A DNA stretch of 64,000 nt from Pseudomonas sp. Marseille-Q3773 (GTDB lineage: Bacteria; Pseudomonadota; Gammaproteobacteria; Pseudomonadales; Pseudomonadaceae): NCBI RefSeq assembly GCF_916618955.1, contig NZ_OU745390.1, positions 3,348,001 to 3,412,000 of the forward strand, read 5' to 3'. Positions within the stretch are counted from its first letter, which is position 1, and every line of letters begins with the position of its first letter. The notes under the pieces were generated by a model. That model saw only the letters and a program-made list of their open reading frames with translations, did not search any database and was not told where the DNA came from. Positions 9,372 through 17,651 of the stretch are shown here, piece after piece. The translations under genes were made by a program, and so were the position numbers.

Positions 9372-9382
9372 TCCCTGATTGC

Positions 9383-10273
9383 TCAGCCAAACAACTGATG
9401 ACAAAGGTCCCGGCTGGCAGCCAGCAGAATCGGCAGGAAGCGCTGCTCCAGCTCGCTGCGCGTCACCCGCCCGACATGCGTACTCACGTTCAACGCCGCC
9501 AACACCTGCCCCGAAGCGTCATACACCGGTACCGCTATCGAGCGCAGCCCCTGCTCCAGCTCCTGGTCCACCACGCACCAGCCCTGGGCGCGCACTTGCT
9601 GGATACAGGCGAACAGCGACTCGGGGTCGTGCAAGGTACGGCTGGTGCGGGCCTTCAGGTCTGCGCGTTCCAGGTACTCGCGCAGGCTGGTGTCGTCCAT
9701 CGCCGCCAGCAGGATGCGGCCCATCGACGTGCAATAGGCCGGCAGACGCCCCCCCACCGACAGGTCGACCGAGATCAGCCGCTCCACCGTGGCTGAACGG
9801 GCTATATAAAGAATATCGTCACCTTCAAGGGTGGCCATGTTGGCCGCCTCGTGCAACTGGTCGCTGATACGGTCCAGGTAAGGCTGGGCGGATATCGCCA
9901 ACGGCGTCGATGACAGGTACGCATGGCCCAGCGTCAACACTTTGGGCAGCAGCGAATAGGTGCGCCCGTCGGTGGTGGCATAGCCCAGCTTGATCAGCGT
10001 GTGCAGGCAACGGCGCACCGCTGCCCGGGGAATTTCGGTGCGGTGGCTGATCTGGGCGATGGTCAGGTGACGCTTGCGCTCCTGGAAGGCCTGGATCACG
10101 GCCAGGCCACGCGCCAGGGAAGTCATGAAATCCGGGTCGCCGGTGAAGGCCTGGATACGCTTGGCCGGCGACGCCACGATCGGTGGTGCCAGGGCTGTCG
10201 AGGCAGATCGTGCCTGCTCTGGAATGGCCGAGTCTGGGTTGACGGAATCGTTGGCCAGCTTTTCGTCACTCAT
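9383..10273 (-). CDS. pcaR: IclR-family regulator PcaR
   Basis: A 296-residue IclR-type transcription factor: winged helix near residues 50-110 (with the IAQISHRTEIPRAAVRR recognition region), then the C-terminal effector domain. PcaR activates pca genes with beta-ketoadipate as inducer and represses itself. The start MSDEKLAND at 10273 is preferred because gagg lies six bases before it; the upstream ATG at 10285 is only one base from that site. Two inverted PcaR cores lie 30-60 bases upstream, consistent with autoregulation. Confidence 0.94.
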   Translation of the reverse strand: MSDEKLANDSVNPDSAIPEQARSASTALAPPIVASPAKRIQAFTGDPDFMTSLARGLAVIQAFQERKRHLTIAQISHRTEIPRAAVRRCLHTLIKLGYATTDGRTYSLLPKVLTLGHAYLSSTPLAISAQPYLDRISDQLHEAANMATLEGDDILYIARSATVERLISVDLSVGGRLPAYCTSMGRILLAAMDDTSLREYLERADLKARTSRTLHDPESLFACIQQVRAQGWCVVDQELEQGLRSIAVPVYDASGQVLAALNVSTHVGRVTRSELEQRFLPILLAASRDLCHQLFG

Positions 10274-10300
10274 TGCATACCTCAAAAAAAACGCCCACTC

Positions 10301-10333
10301 GTGCGATTATCGAACAAACGGCCGATAATCGCA
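10301..10333. promoter_or_regulatory. PcaR operator upstream of pcaR
   Basis: The 15-mer gtgcgattatcgaac (10301-10315) is identical to that at 7634-7648. A second core, cgataatcg (10323-10331), lies 19 bases away centre to centre. The geometry matches the pcaI operator, with the two cores in reversed order. It lies between pcaR and a rightward promoter-like sequence at 10335-10361, so it could control both directions. Confidence 0.85.
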
Positions 10334-10365
10334 ATTGACCGCTGACACTTTTACTTATACCTTTC

Positions 10366-10458
10366 TCATGCCACTTGTGGCTTCTTTGGAGAGACTGGTC
10401 AGGTACCCACCGTAGAAGTCCCAGGCAACGGCCTCGCCTTTCAGGCGAGGCCGTTTTT
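10366..10458 (+). ncRNA. Candidate small RNA divergent from pcaR
   Basis: A strong intrinsic terminator (10430-10458) stands on the plus strand although the only nearby upstream gene, pcaR, is read leftward. About 100 bases before it, ttgacc (10335-10340) and tatacc (10356-10361) form a weak sigma-70-like promoter with a short 15-base spacer. The transcript of about 90 bases would contain a small hairpin (gccacttgtggc) and one GGA. It has no convincing ORF. It abuts the PcaR operator, so PcaR-linked expression is possible. I do not recognise an Rfam family. Confidence 0.45.
10430..10458 (+). terminator. Intrinsic terminator with no gene upstream on its strand
   Basis: A perfect 10-base stem ggcctcgcct/aggcgaggcc (10430-10439 and 10443-10452) with loop ttc is followed by gtttttc. 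The T-run exists only for rightward transcription. No plus-strand gene precedes it in this window, which argues for a small transcript starting near the pcaR operator. Confidence 0.85.
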
Positions 10459-10758
10459 CATTGCACAGCCAGTCGAACACCTCTACCCGTTCTGGCGACG
10501 AACTTTTTCCCGTCTTGCTTTTCGAACTTGCACGAAGGCAAACACTGTTGTCGGATGTATCCGTTACTTATGTCGGGAATGTCAGTGCCGGTAAATAACG
10601 GTGTTCAGCTAAATGTCGGTTGCTATAATCGGCCAGGCAGGCCGCAGCGCTGCAGCGGCAACGGACCTTCAGCTGTATCACGCCAGCGTGGCAACCAGGT
10701 ATACGCAGGCTGCACTGCACATGACAAACAGTGATCAAACTTAATTCAGGTAATGCAT
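10459..10758. other. Intergenic stretch before the small ORF
   Basis: About 300 bases with no convincing ORF. A tataat sits at 10624-10629 and may be the -10 of the promoter for the small gene that follows, but no good -35 is visible at the right distance. I see no other feature. Confidence 0.4.
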
Positions 10759-10959
10759 GTGACGAAAGACGAACTGCGCGCAGAACTGGAGCGCCAGGCT
10801 GAACGTTACAAGGACGTCTATGGTGGCGAGGTCACTACTTACGCCGCACAACCGGATCCGGAACGCAAACCTTGGCGCAAGCGTGCCAGCGTGCGTGACC
10901 AGGCCTTCAGCCAGGAACTGGAGCGTATGGAAAAGGAACTGCGTAACGACAATTCCTGA
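10759..10959 (+). CDS. Small hypothetical protein (charged, helical)
   Basis: A 66-residue protein rich in Glu, Arg and Lys, with a predicted helical N-terminus (TKDELRAELERQAERY) and C-terminus (QELERMEKELRND). A GTG at 10759 is preferred because agg lies eight bases upstream; an ATG at 10753 is only two bases from it. It has no recognised domain. It stands alone on the plus strand between the pca cluster and pitA. Its function is unknown. Confidence 0.7.
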   Translation: MTKDELRAELERQAERYKDVYGGEVTTYAAQPDPERKPWRKRASVRDQAFSQELERMEKELRNDNS

Positions 10960-11270
10960 AACCGGATCTCGCCAGCGCATCGCCGCCTGGCCTGCCCGGG
11001 CGGGCTCGATCTTTACCACCAAGCCGAAGATGAAATGGAATCACACAAATTTCATACAACCGTTTGAATAGTAGCGAAGCGGATTTTTCGTTGGACTTTT
11101 AGCGTTTTTCGTCGTATTTCCCGCGTTTTGACCGACATTTCCCTGAGCGCTGGCTCCGCCGCGCACAGCATGCGCAACGTTGGAAGACTGCCATCGGTCT
11201 GTCGCAGATGCATCGATTGCCGCGGTTTTCTGGCATAATCCCGCCCCCCTATGACCGCCAGACAACCTTC
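10960..11270. other. Intergenic region upstream of pitA
   Basis: This 311-base gap contains an AT-rich part (11040-11140) and, close to pitA, cataat at 11232-11237 that could be a -10. I find no direct repeat resembling a PHO box and no convincing ORF. It most likely holds the pitA promoter and leader. Confidence 0.4.
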
Positions 11271-12743
11271 ATGATCGAATTATTCAGCGGACTGGATGCC
11301 TGGGTACTGGTGAGCTTGCTGCTCGCCCTGACCTTCGTACTCGCCTTCGAGTTCATCAATGGCTTTCATGACACCGCCAACGCGGTAGCCACCGTCATCT
11401 ATACCAAAGCCATGCCGCCGCACCTCGCCGTGTTCTTCTCTGGCGTGTTCAACTTCCTTGGCGTTCTGCTCGGCGGTGTGGGGGTGGCCTATGCCATCGT
11501 GCACCTGCTGCCGGTAGAGCTGCTGATCAATGTGAACACCGGACACGGCCTGGCCATGGTCTTCTCGTTGCTGGCTGCGGCCATCACCTGGAACCTCGGC
11601 ACCTGGTACTTCGGCATCCCGGCCTCCAGCTCGCACACGCTGATCGGCTCCATTCTTGGCGTCGGCCTGGCCAACGCACTGATCAACGACATCCCGCTGG
11701 GCGACGGCGTCAACTGGCAGAAGGCGATCGACATCGCCATGTCGCTGGTAGTGTCGCCAATGGCCGGCTTCGCCGTCGCAGCCCTGGTGCTGATCGGCCT
11801 GAAGTGGTGGCGTCCGCTGTCGAAGATGCACAAGACCCCCGAGCAGCGTCGCAAGCTCGACGACAAGAAGCACCCGCCGTTCTGGAACCGCCTGGTACTG
11901 GTCGTTTCGGCCATGGGTGTGAGCTTCGTGCACGGTTCCAACGACGGCCAGAAAGGCATTGGCCTGATCATGCTGGTGCTGATCGGTATCGTCCCGGCCA
12001 AGTTCGTCCTCGACCTGAACAGCACCACCTACCAGATCGAGCGAACCCGCGACGCCACCCTGCACATGAGCCAGTTCTACCAGCGCAACGCCGCTACCCT
12101 GGGCGAGTTCCTCGCGCTGGGCAAGGCCAACGCCAGCGACCTGCCGGAGCAGTTCAGCTGCAACCCGAAGCAGACCGAGCCGACCATTGCCGCGCTGCAG
12201 TATTCGCTGCAAGGCGTGACCGACTACCACAGCCTGGATGCGGAAAAGCGCGTTGAAGTACGTCGCTACCTGCTGTGCCTGGACGACACCGCGAAAAAGG
12301 TCGGCAAGCTGCCAGGCCTGGAAGCCCGTGAAAAGGCCGACCTGGAAAAGCTGCGCAAGGACCTGACCGCCACCACCGAATACGCCCCGTTCTGGGTAAT
12401 CGTTGCCGTCGCCCTGGCCCTGGGCCTGGGCACCATGGTTGGCTGGAAACGCGTGGTACTGACCGTTGGCGAGAAGATCGGCAAGCAGGGCATGACCTAT
12501 GCCCAGGGCATGTCGGCACAGATCACCGCAGCCTGCGCCATCGGCATGGCCAACGTGTTCGCCCTGCCGGTATCGACCACTCACGTGCTGTCGTCCGGCG
12601 TGGCTGGCACCATGGTCGCCAACAAGAGCGGCCTGCAAGGCGGCACCGTGAAGACCATCCTGCTGGCCTGGGTACTGACCCTGCCGGCATCGATGGGCCT
12701 GGCGGCTGGCCTGTTCTGGCTGGCGTCGAAAGCCATTGGCTGA
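11271..12743 (+). CDS. pitA: Low-affinity inorganic phosphate transporter (Pit family)
   Basis: A 490-residue inner-membrane permease of the PiT family, which carries neutral metal-phosphate complexes with protons. The duplicated signatures are present: GFHDTANAVAT near residues 31-41 and VHGSNDGQKGIG near residue 220. A large hydrophilic loop between about residues 270 and 375 is typical of PitA. The ATG at 11271 is favoured over the upstream in-frame ATG because the protein then starts at the first hydrophobic segment. A strong terminator follows. Confidence 0.92.
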   Translation: MIELFSGLDAWVLVSLLLALTFVLAFEFINGFHDTANAVATVIYTKAMPPHLAVFFSGVFNFLGVLLGGVGVAYAIVHLLPVELLINVNTGHGLAMVFSLLAAAITWNLGTWYFGIPASSSHTLIGSILGVGLANALINDIPLGDGVNWQKAIDIAMSLVVSPMAGFAVAALVLIGLKWWRPLSKMHKTPEQRRKLDDKKHPPFWNRLVLVVSAMGVSFVHGSNDGQKGIGLIMLVLIGIVPAKFVLDLNSTTYQIERTRDATLHMSQFYQRNAATLGEFLALGKANASDLPEQFSCNPKQTEPTIAALQYSLQGVTDYHSLDAEKRVEVRRYLLCLDDTAKKVGKLPGLEAREKADLEKLRKDLTATTEYAPFWVIVAVALALGLGTMVGWKRVVLTVGEKIGKQGMTYAQGMSAQITAACAIGMANVFALPVSTTHVLSSGVAGTMVANKSGLQGGTVKTILLAWVLTLPASMGLAAGLFWLASKAIG

Positions 12744-12757
12744 GTGACACCGCAATG

Positions 12758-12785
12758 AAAAAGGCGCCCTCGCAGGCGCCTTTTT
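12758..12785 (+). terminator. Intrinsic terminator after pitA
   Basis: Stem ggcgcc/ggcgcc (12763-12768, 12775-12780) with loop ctcgca is flanked by five A on the left and five T on the right. It can work in both directions and separates pitA from the convergent DUF853 gene. Confidence 0.9.
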
Positions 12786-12836
12786 CAATCTCCGCGTAGG
12801 CGCGGGTTTACCCGCGAAGGCGCCGTTACAGGAAAC

Positions 12837-14312
12837 CTACCTTTTCCTGCCCCCCAGCAACGACCCCATCAACCCCCGCACCAACTGCCGCCCCAACTGG
12901 TTGGCCGCCTGGCGCACCGCCGACTTGATCGCCTGCCCCGCCGCACTCTGCAGAAACTCACCGGCCTTGTCGGCAAAACTTTCCTCATCCGCCTGGGGCT
13001 GTGGCGCCGGCTCTACCGGCTCGCCCTTGCGCTGGCTGAGCATTTCATAAGCCGATTCACGGTCCACCGGCTTGTCATAACGCCCAGCCAGCGGGGAAGC
13101 CGCGATCAACGCTTTACGCTCGACGGCGCTCAGCGGCCCGATCCGCGACTGCGGCGGTGCAATCAACACGCGCTGCACCATCGCCGGCGTACCCTTTTCT
13201 TCCAGCGTCCCAACCAACGCCTCGCCAATGCCCAGCTCGGTCAGCACCGCCAGGGTGTCGAACGCCGGATTAGGGCGGAAACCATCTGCCACCGCGCGCA
13301 GCGACTTCTGTTCCTTGGCGGTGAACGCGCGCAGGCCATGCTGGATGCGCAAGCCCAGTTGCGCCAGCACCGCATCCGGCAAATCCCCCGGCGACTGGGT
13401 GACGAAGTACACCCCAACCCCCTTGGAGCGAATCAGCCGCACCACCTGCTCCAGGCGGTCCTGCAACGCCTTGGGCGTATCGTTGAACAGCAAATGCGCT
13501 TCATCGAAGAACAGTGCCAGCACTGGCTTGTCGGCATCGCCGCGCTCGGGCAACTGCTCGAACAGTTCGGCCAGCAACCACAACAGGAAGGTCGCATACA
13601 CCTTGGGCGCCTCGTGCACCAGGCGGCTGGCGTCCAGCAGGTGGATGCGCCCACGGCCATCCGGGTCCGCTCGCAGCAGGTCCTCGAGCTGCAATGCCGG
13701 CTCACCGAACAACGCCTCGGCGCCCTGCTGTTCCAGGGTAGCCAGCCTGCGCAACAGGGCCTGGGTGGAAGCTGCGGTCATCAGTGCAGTGTCTTCGCCG
13801 AGCAGTTGCGGGTTGTCCTTCAGATGCGCCAGCAGCGCTTTCAGGTCCTTGAGGTCCAGCAGCAACAGGCCTTCACGGTCGGCCACCTTGAACGCGGCGT
13901 ACAGCGCCGCCTGCTGGCTATCGGTCAACTCCAGCAAATTGCCCAGCAGCAGCGGCCCCATCTCGCTGAGGGTGGTGCGTAGCGGGTGCCCGGACTGCCC
14001 GGCGATGTCCCACAGGCTTACCGGGTAGGCCTGCGCCCGGTGGCCCAGCCAGGGCATGCCGGCGATGCGCTCGGCCACCTTGCCTTGCGGCGCGCCGGCA
14101 GCGCCCAGGCCGCACAGGTCACCTTTGACATCGGCGGCGAACACCGCCACGCCCGCGTCGCTGAATGCCTCCGCCAGGTGCTGCAGGGTGACGGTCTTGC
14201 CGGTACCGGTGGCGCCCGCCACCAGGCCATGGCGGTTGGCCAGCCTCATCGCCTGTCCGACTGGCAAACCATCCGGGCCTGCGCCTACAACAATGGTCGA
14301 AAATTCCGACAT
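12837..14312 (-). CDS. HerA/FtsK-like ATPase, DUF853 family (YjgR-like)
   Basis: A 491-residue P-loop ATPase with Walker A GATGTGKT at residues 33-40 and Walker B LFFDEAHLLF near 265-272, the arrangement of the DUF853/YjgR branch of HerA-type enzymes. The last 70 residues are rich in Pro, Ala and Gln. The start MSEFSTIVV at 14312 puts the P-loop near the N-terminus as in homologues. It is divergent from the chemoreceptor gene. No partner nuclease such as NurA is adjacent, so no specific DNA-processing role can be assigned. Confidence 0.85.
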   Translation of the reverse strand: MSEFSTIVVGAGPDGLPVGQAMRLANRHGLVAGATGTGKTVTLQHLAEAFSDAGVAVFAADVKGDLCGLGAAGAPQGKVAERIAGMPWLGHRAQAYPVSLWDIAGQSGHPLRTTLSEMGPLLLGNLLELTDSQQAALYAAFKVADREGLLLLDLKDLKALLAHLKDNPQLLGEDTALMTAASTQALLRRLATLEQQGAEALFGEPALQLEDLLRADPDGRGRIHLLDASRLVHEAPKVYATFLLWLLAELFEQLPERGDADKPVLALFFDEAHLLFNDTPKALQDRLEQVVRLIRSKGVGVYFVTQSPGDLPDAVLAQLGLRIQHGLRAFTAKEQKSLRAVADGFRPNPAFDTLAVLTELGIGEALVGTLEEKGTPAMVQRVLIAPPQSRIGPLSAVERKALIAASPLAGRYDKPVDRESAYEMLSQRKGEPVEPAPQPQADEESFADKAGEFLQSAAGQAIKSAVRQAANQLGRQLVRGLMGSLLGGRKR

Positions 14313-14478
14313 CTCTTTAATCCTCTGCTCAAGCTTTACCTGAATTCGGCCGATACCCGTGGGTGATATTTGCCTTGATAGAGAGGGACAACCGAAAAGG
14401 GACTTTTCGGGATCTTGCACGGCTGCGACGCCTCGCGTGCAAACGCCTGATACAAACCTTAGCGGAACCGATTACGCC

Positions 14479-16353
14479 ATGAACAAAAGCCTTCGTTTCA
14501 GCCACAAGATTCTTTTGGCCGCATCACTGATCGTGATACTCGCCTTCAGCCTTTTTACGCTCTACAACGATTACCTCCAGCGTAATGCGATCCGCGAAGA
14601 CCTGGAAAGCTATCTGGCGGAAATGGGCGACTCCACTTCGAACAATATTCGCAACCTGTTCGAAGGCCGCATCAAGCTGGTGGAAAACCTCGCACAGAAC
14701 ATAGCCCAGGAGCCGGCCAGCTCCGACACCCTGCTGGGCCAGAACGCCCTTACTTCCAGCTTCCTCACGGTCTACGCGGGCAAGGTCGATGGCGGCTTCA
14801 GCGTGCGCCCCGATACGAAGATGCCGGACGGTTACGACCCACGCACCCGCCCATGGTACAAGGACGGCATGAATGCCACCGGTACCATCCTGACCGAGCC
14901 GTATATCGACATGGCCACCAACAAGATGGTCATCGGCATCATCAGCAAAATCGCCAGCAACGTCGGTGTGGTCGGTGGCGACCTGGCCCTCGACGGCCTG
15001 GTGCAGATCATCAACTCGCTGAACTTCGGCGGCATGGGCTACGCCTTCCTGGTCAACGACCAGGGCAAGATCCTGGTGCACCCGGACAAGGACCTGGTGA
15101 TGAAGTCGCTGTCGGACCTGTTCCCGCAGCACACGCCGAAACTGACCGGTGAGCTGACCGAAGTGCAGAGCGATGGTCAGACCCGCCTGCTGACCTTCAC
15201 CCCGATCACCGGCCTGCCGTCGGCGAACTGGTACATCGGCCTGTCGGTAGACAAGGACAAGGCCTTCGCGATGCTCAGCACCTTCCGCACCTCGGCAGTG
15301 ATTGCCACGCTGGTGGCGGTAGTGATCATCATCGGCCTGCTCGGCCTGCTGATCCGCGTGCTGATGCAACCGTTGCACACCATGACCCGCGCCATGGAGG
15401 ACATCGCCGAGGGCGAAGGTGACCTGACCAAGCGCCTGCGTATCCACAACCACGACGAATTCGGCATCCTGGGCAGCGCCTTCAACCGTTTCGTCGAGCG
15501 TATCCACAGTTCGATCCGCGAAGTGTCGTCGGCCACCGAGCAGGTCAACGAAGTGGCCCTGCGGGTGATCAGCGCCTCCAACTCGTCCATGACCAACTCC
15601 GACGAGCAGGCCAACCGCACCAACAGTGTCGCCGCCGCCATCAACGAACTGGGCGCCGCGGCCCAGGAAATTGCCGGCAACGCCGCCCAGGCTTCGCAGC
15701 ACGCCAGCTCGGCGCGCCTGCTGGCCGAGGAAGGGCAGCAGGTGGTGGAGCGCAACATTGCGGCGATGAATCGGCTGTCCGACCTGATCGTCACCTCCAG
15801 CGCGCACATCGAGACGCTGAACAACAAGACCGTCAACATCGGTCAGATCCTCGAAGTGATCACCAGCATCTCCCAGCAGACCAACCTGCTGGCACTGAAT
15901 GCGGCCATCGAAGCGGCCCGTGCCGGTGAGGCCGGGCGTGGTTTTGCCGTGGTTGCCGACGAAGTGCGCAACCTGGCGCACCGCACCCAGGAATCGGCGC
16001 AGCAGGTGCAGACCATGATCGAAGAGCTGCAGGTCGGCGCCCGCGAGTCGGTCGAGACCATGGACCAAAGCCAGCGCCACAGCCAGGACAGCATGCAGAT
16101 CGCCAACCAGGCCGGCGAACGCCTGGACAGCGTGACCGTGCGCATCGGCGAAATCGACGGGATGAACCAGTCGGTGGCCACCGCTACCGAAGAGCAGACC
16201 GCCGTGGTCGAAGCGATCAACATGGACATCAACGAAATCAACATGCTCAACCAGGAGGGCGTGGAGAACCTGCAGGCCACCCTGCGCGCCTGTTCCGACC
16301 TGGAGCAGCAGGCCAGCCGCCTGAAGCAGCTGGTGGGCAGCTTCCGTATCTGA
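14479..16353 (+). CDS. mcpG: Methyl-accepting chemotaxis protein, dCache amino-acid type (McpG-like)
   Basis: A 624-residue chemoreceptor with TM1 at about 11-30, a double-Cache periplasmic domain, TM2 at about 275-298, HAMP to about 350, and a cytoplasmic signalling domain whose hairpin tip is near residue 470. The amino-acid-binding motif of dCache domains is visible: Y119, R124, W126, Y127, Y142, D144 and a distal Asp at 168. The gene order beside DUF853 and a glycosyltransferase matches P. putida KT2440 PP_1371 (McpG, GABA receptor) from memory. GABA as ligand is inference from that. No C-terminal CheR-tethering pentapeptide is seen. Confidence 0.88.
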   Translation: MNKSLRFSHKILLAASLIVILAFSLFTLYNDYLQRNAIREDLESYLAEMGDSTSNNIRNLFEGRIKLVENLAQNIAQEPASSDTLLGQNALTSSFLTVYAGKVDGGFSVRPDTKMPDGYDPRTRPWYKDGMNATGTILTEPYIDMATNKMVIGIISKIASNVGVVGGDLALDGLVQIINSLNFGGMGYAFLVNDQGKILVHPDKDLVMKSLSDLFPQHTPKLTGELTEVQSDGQTRLLTFTPITGLPSANWYIGLSVDKDKAFAMLSTFRTSAVIATLVAVVIIIGLLGLLIRVLMQPLHTMTRAMEDIAEGEGDLTKRLRIHNHDEFGILGSAFNRFVERIHSSIREVSSATEQVNEVALRVISASNSSMTNSDEQANRTNSVAAAINELGAAAQEIAGNAAQASQHASSARLLAEEGQQVVERNIAAMNRLSDLIVTSSAHIETLNNKTVNIGQILEVITSISQQTNLLALNAAIEAARAGEAGRGFAVVADEVRNLAHRTQESAQQVQTMIEELQVGARESVETMDQSQRHSQDSMQIANQAGERLDSVTVRIGEIDGMNQSVATATEEQTAVVEAINMDINEINMLNQEGVENLQATLRACSDLEQQASRLKQLVGSFRI

Positions 16354-16366
16354 CCCAGGAACGCGT

Positions 16367-16400
16367 CGGCTTCTTCGCGGGCACGCCCGTGAAGGAGCCG
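16367..16400. repeat. Single REP-like hairpin after the chemoreceptor
   Basis: The sequence ggcttcttcgcgggcacgcc then cgtgaaggagcc forms an imperfect hairpin with the REP core gcgggcacgccc. It lies 14 bases after the mcpG stop and may help end or protect that transcript. Confidence 0.55.
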
Positions 16401-16538
16401 ACACCGCTCTCCGCCTTACCCCCGCCCAACCCCGATCGAACAAACTATCCTTCTGAAAGGTCAACTTTAAGGCGCGTCATCGCCGGCTTTCTACCGCCGG
16501 ATGACAGACCCGAAGACGATCCCGGAGGGATGCTGATC

Positions 16539-17651
16539 GTGCACATCGCCGACATCCCCATGTTCTACGCCCCCGCCAGCGGCGGCGTACGTACCTATCT
16601 TGATGCCAAACCCCACCGCCTCGACGCCATCCACGGCGTGCGCCACAGCCTGCTGATACCCGGCGCCAGCGCACAGCACGCCGATGGCATCTACCAGGTG
16701 CCTGCACCGCCCCTGCCGTTCGGCAACGGCTACCGCTTCCCGGTGCGCCTGGCCCCTTGGTGCAACGTCCTGCGCAAGCTCAAGCCTGACCTGATCGAAG
16801 TCGGCGATCCATACCTGACCGCCTGGGCGGCGCTGGAAGCAAGGCGCCAGCTGAACGTGCCGGTAATCGGCTTCTACCATTCCGACCTGCCGTTGCTGGT
16901 CAGCAACCGCATGGGCAACTGGTTCACCCCCAACGTCGAGGCCTATGTCAGCAAGCTGTACGGCAATTTCGACCGGGTCCTGGCCCCTAGCCAGGTCATG
17001 GCCGACAAGCTGCGCCGCCTGGGCGTGCGGGACGTGCACGTGCAGCGCCTGGGCGTCGACCTGGGCACCTTCCACCCCAGCCGACGCGACCCGCAACTGC
17101 GTGCCGAACTGGGCATCGCCGATACCAGCCGCCTGCTGATCTATGCTGGCCGGGGCTCGCGGGAAAAGAACCTGCCGGTACTGCTCGACTGCATGCAGCA
17201 CCTTGGCCGCCCCTACCACCTGTTGCTGGTGGGCTCGAACATGCCGGCCAACGTGCCGCAGAATGTCAGCGTGATCGACCACTTCTGCCCTGCCGCGGAA
17301 GTTGCCAGGCTGATGGCCAGCGCTGACCTGCTGGTGCATGCCGGCGACCAGGAAACCTTCGGCTTGGTCATTCTCGAAGCCATGGCCAGCGCCACGCCGG
17401 TGGTGGCCGTGCGCGCCGGTGCGTTCGGCGAGATCGTCAACGAACACTGCGGACGCCTGTGCCGACCGAACGATGGCCAGGCCATGGCGGATGCCGTGCG
17501 CGAGGCGTTCGAGGTCGGCGTGCGCAAACTGGGGGCTCAGGCCCGTCGCCATGTCGAGCAGCATTATTCCTGGGACAACGTGGTCGCCGGCCTGCTGCAG
17601 CACTACCAGGCCGTGCTCGGCCACCAACCGCAGGCACGCGCGCATGGGTGA
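16539..17651 (+). CDS. GT4-family glycosyltransferase
   Basis: A 370-residue retaining GT-B glycosyltransferase. The N-terminal acceptor domain begins with HIADIPMFYAPASGGV and the C-terminal donor domain carries the EX7E motif (ETFGLVILE near residue 272). The GTG at 16539 is chosen because ggaggg lies nine bases before it; an ATG at 16530 touches that site directly. It overlaps the next gene by eight bases and forms an operon with a deacetylase and a flippase-like protein. The sugar and acceptor are unknown; a membrane-lipid or envelope glycan is inferred from the partners. Confidence 0.88.
   Translation: MHIADIPMFYAPASGGVRTYLDAKPHRLDAIHGVRHSLLIPGASAQHADGIYQVPAPPLPFGNGYRFPVRLAPWCNVLRKLKPDLIEVGDPYLTAWAALEARRQLNVPVIGFYHSDLPLLVSNRMGNWFTPNVEAYVSKLYGNFDRVLAPSQVMADKLRRLGVRDVHVQRLGVDLGTFHPSRRDPQLRAELGIADTSRLLIYAGRGSREKNLPVLLDCMQHLGRPYHLLLVGSNMPANVPQNVSVIDHFCPAAEVARLMASADLLVHAGDQETFGLVILEAMASATPVVAVRAGAFGEIVNEHCGRLCRPNDGQAMADAVREAFEVGVRKLGAQARRHVEQHYSWDNVVAGLLQHYQAVLGHQPQARAHG

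Larger units (their letters stand above)
9056..9382 (-). promoter_or_regulatory. Upstream region of pcaK
   Basis: This is the 327-base gap between pcaR and pcaK. It holds a possible terminator for pcaR (9357-9371), a PcaR-like palindrome (9308-9324), and a small leader ORF (9143-9205). It probably contains the pcaK promoter, but no clear -35/-10 pair stands out. Confidence 0.5.

Noticed and set aside
10540..10640. A possible PHO box or riboswitch upstream of the small ORF or pitA
   Set aside because: No direct repeat of ctgtcat type and no long structured leader could be found.
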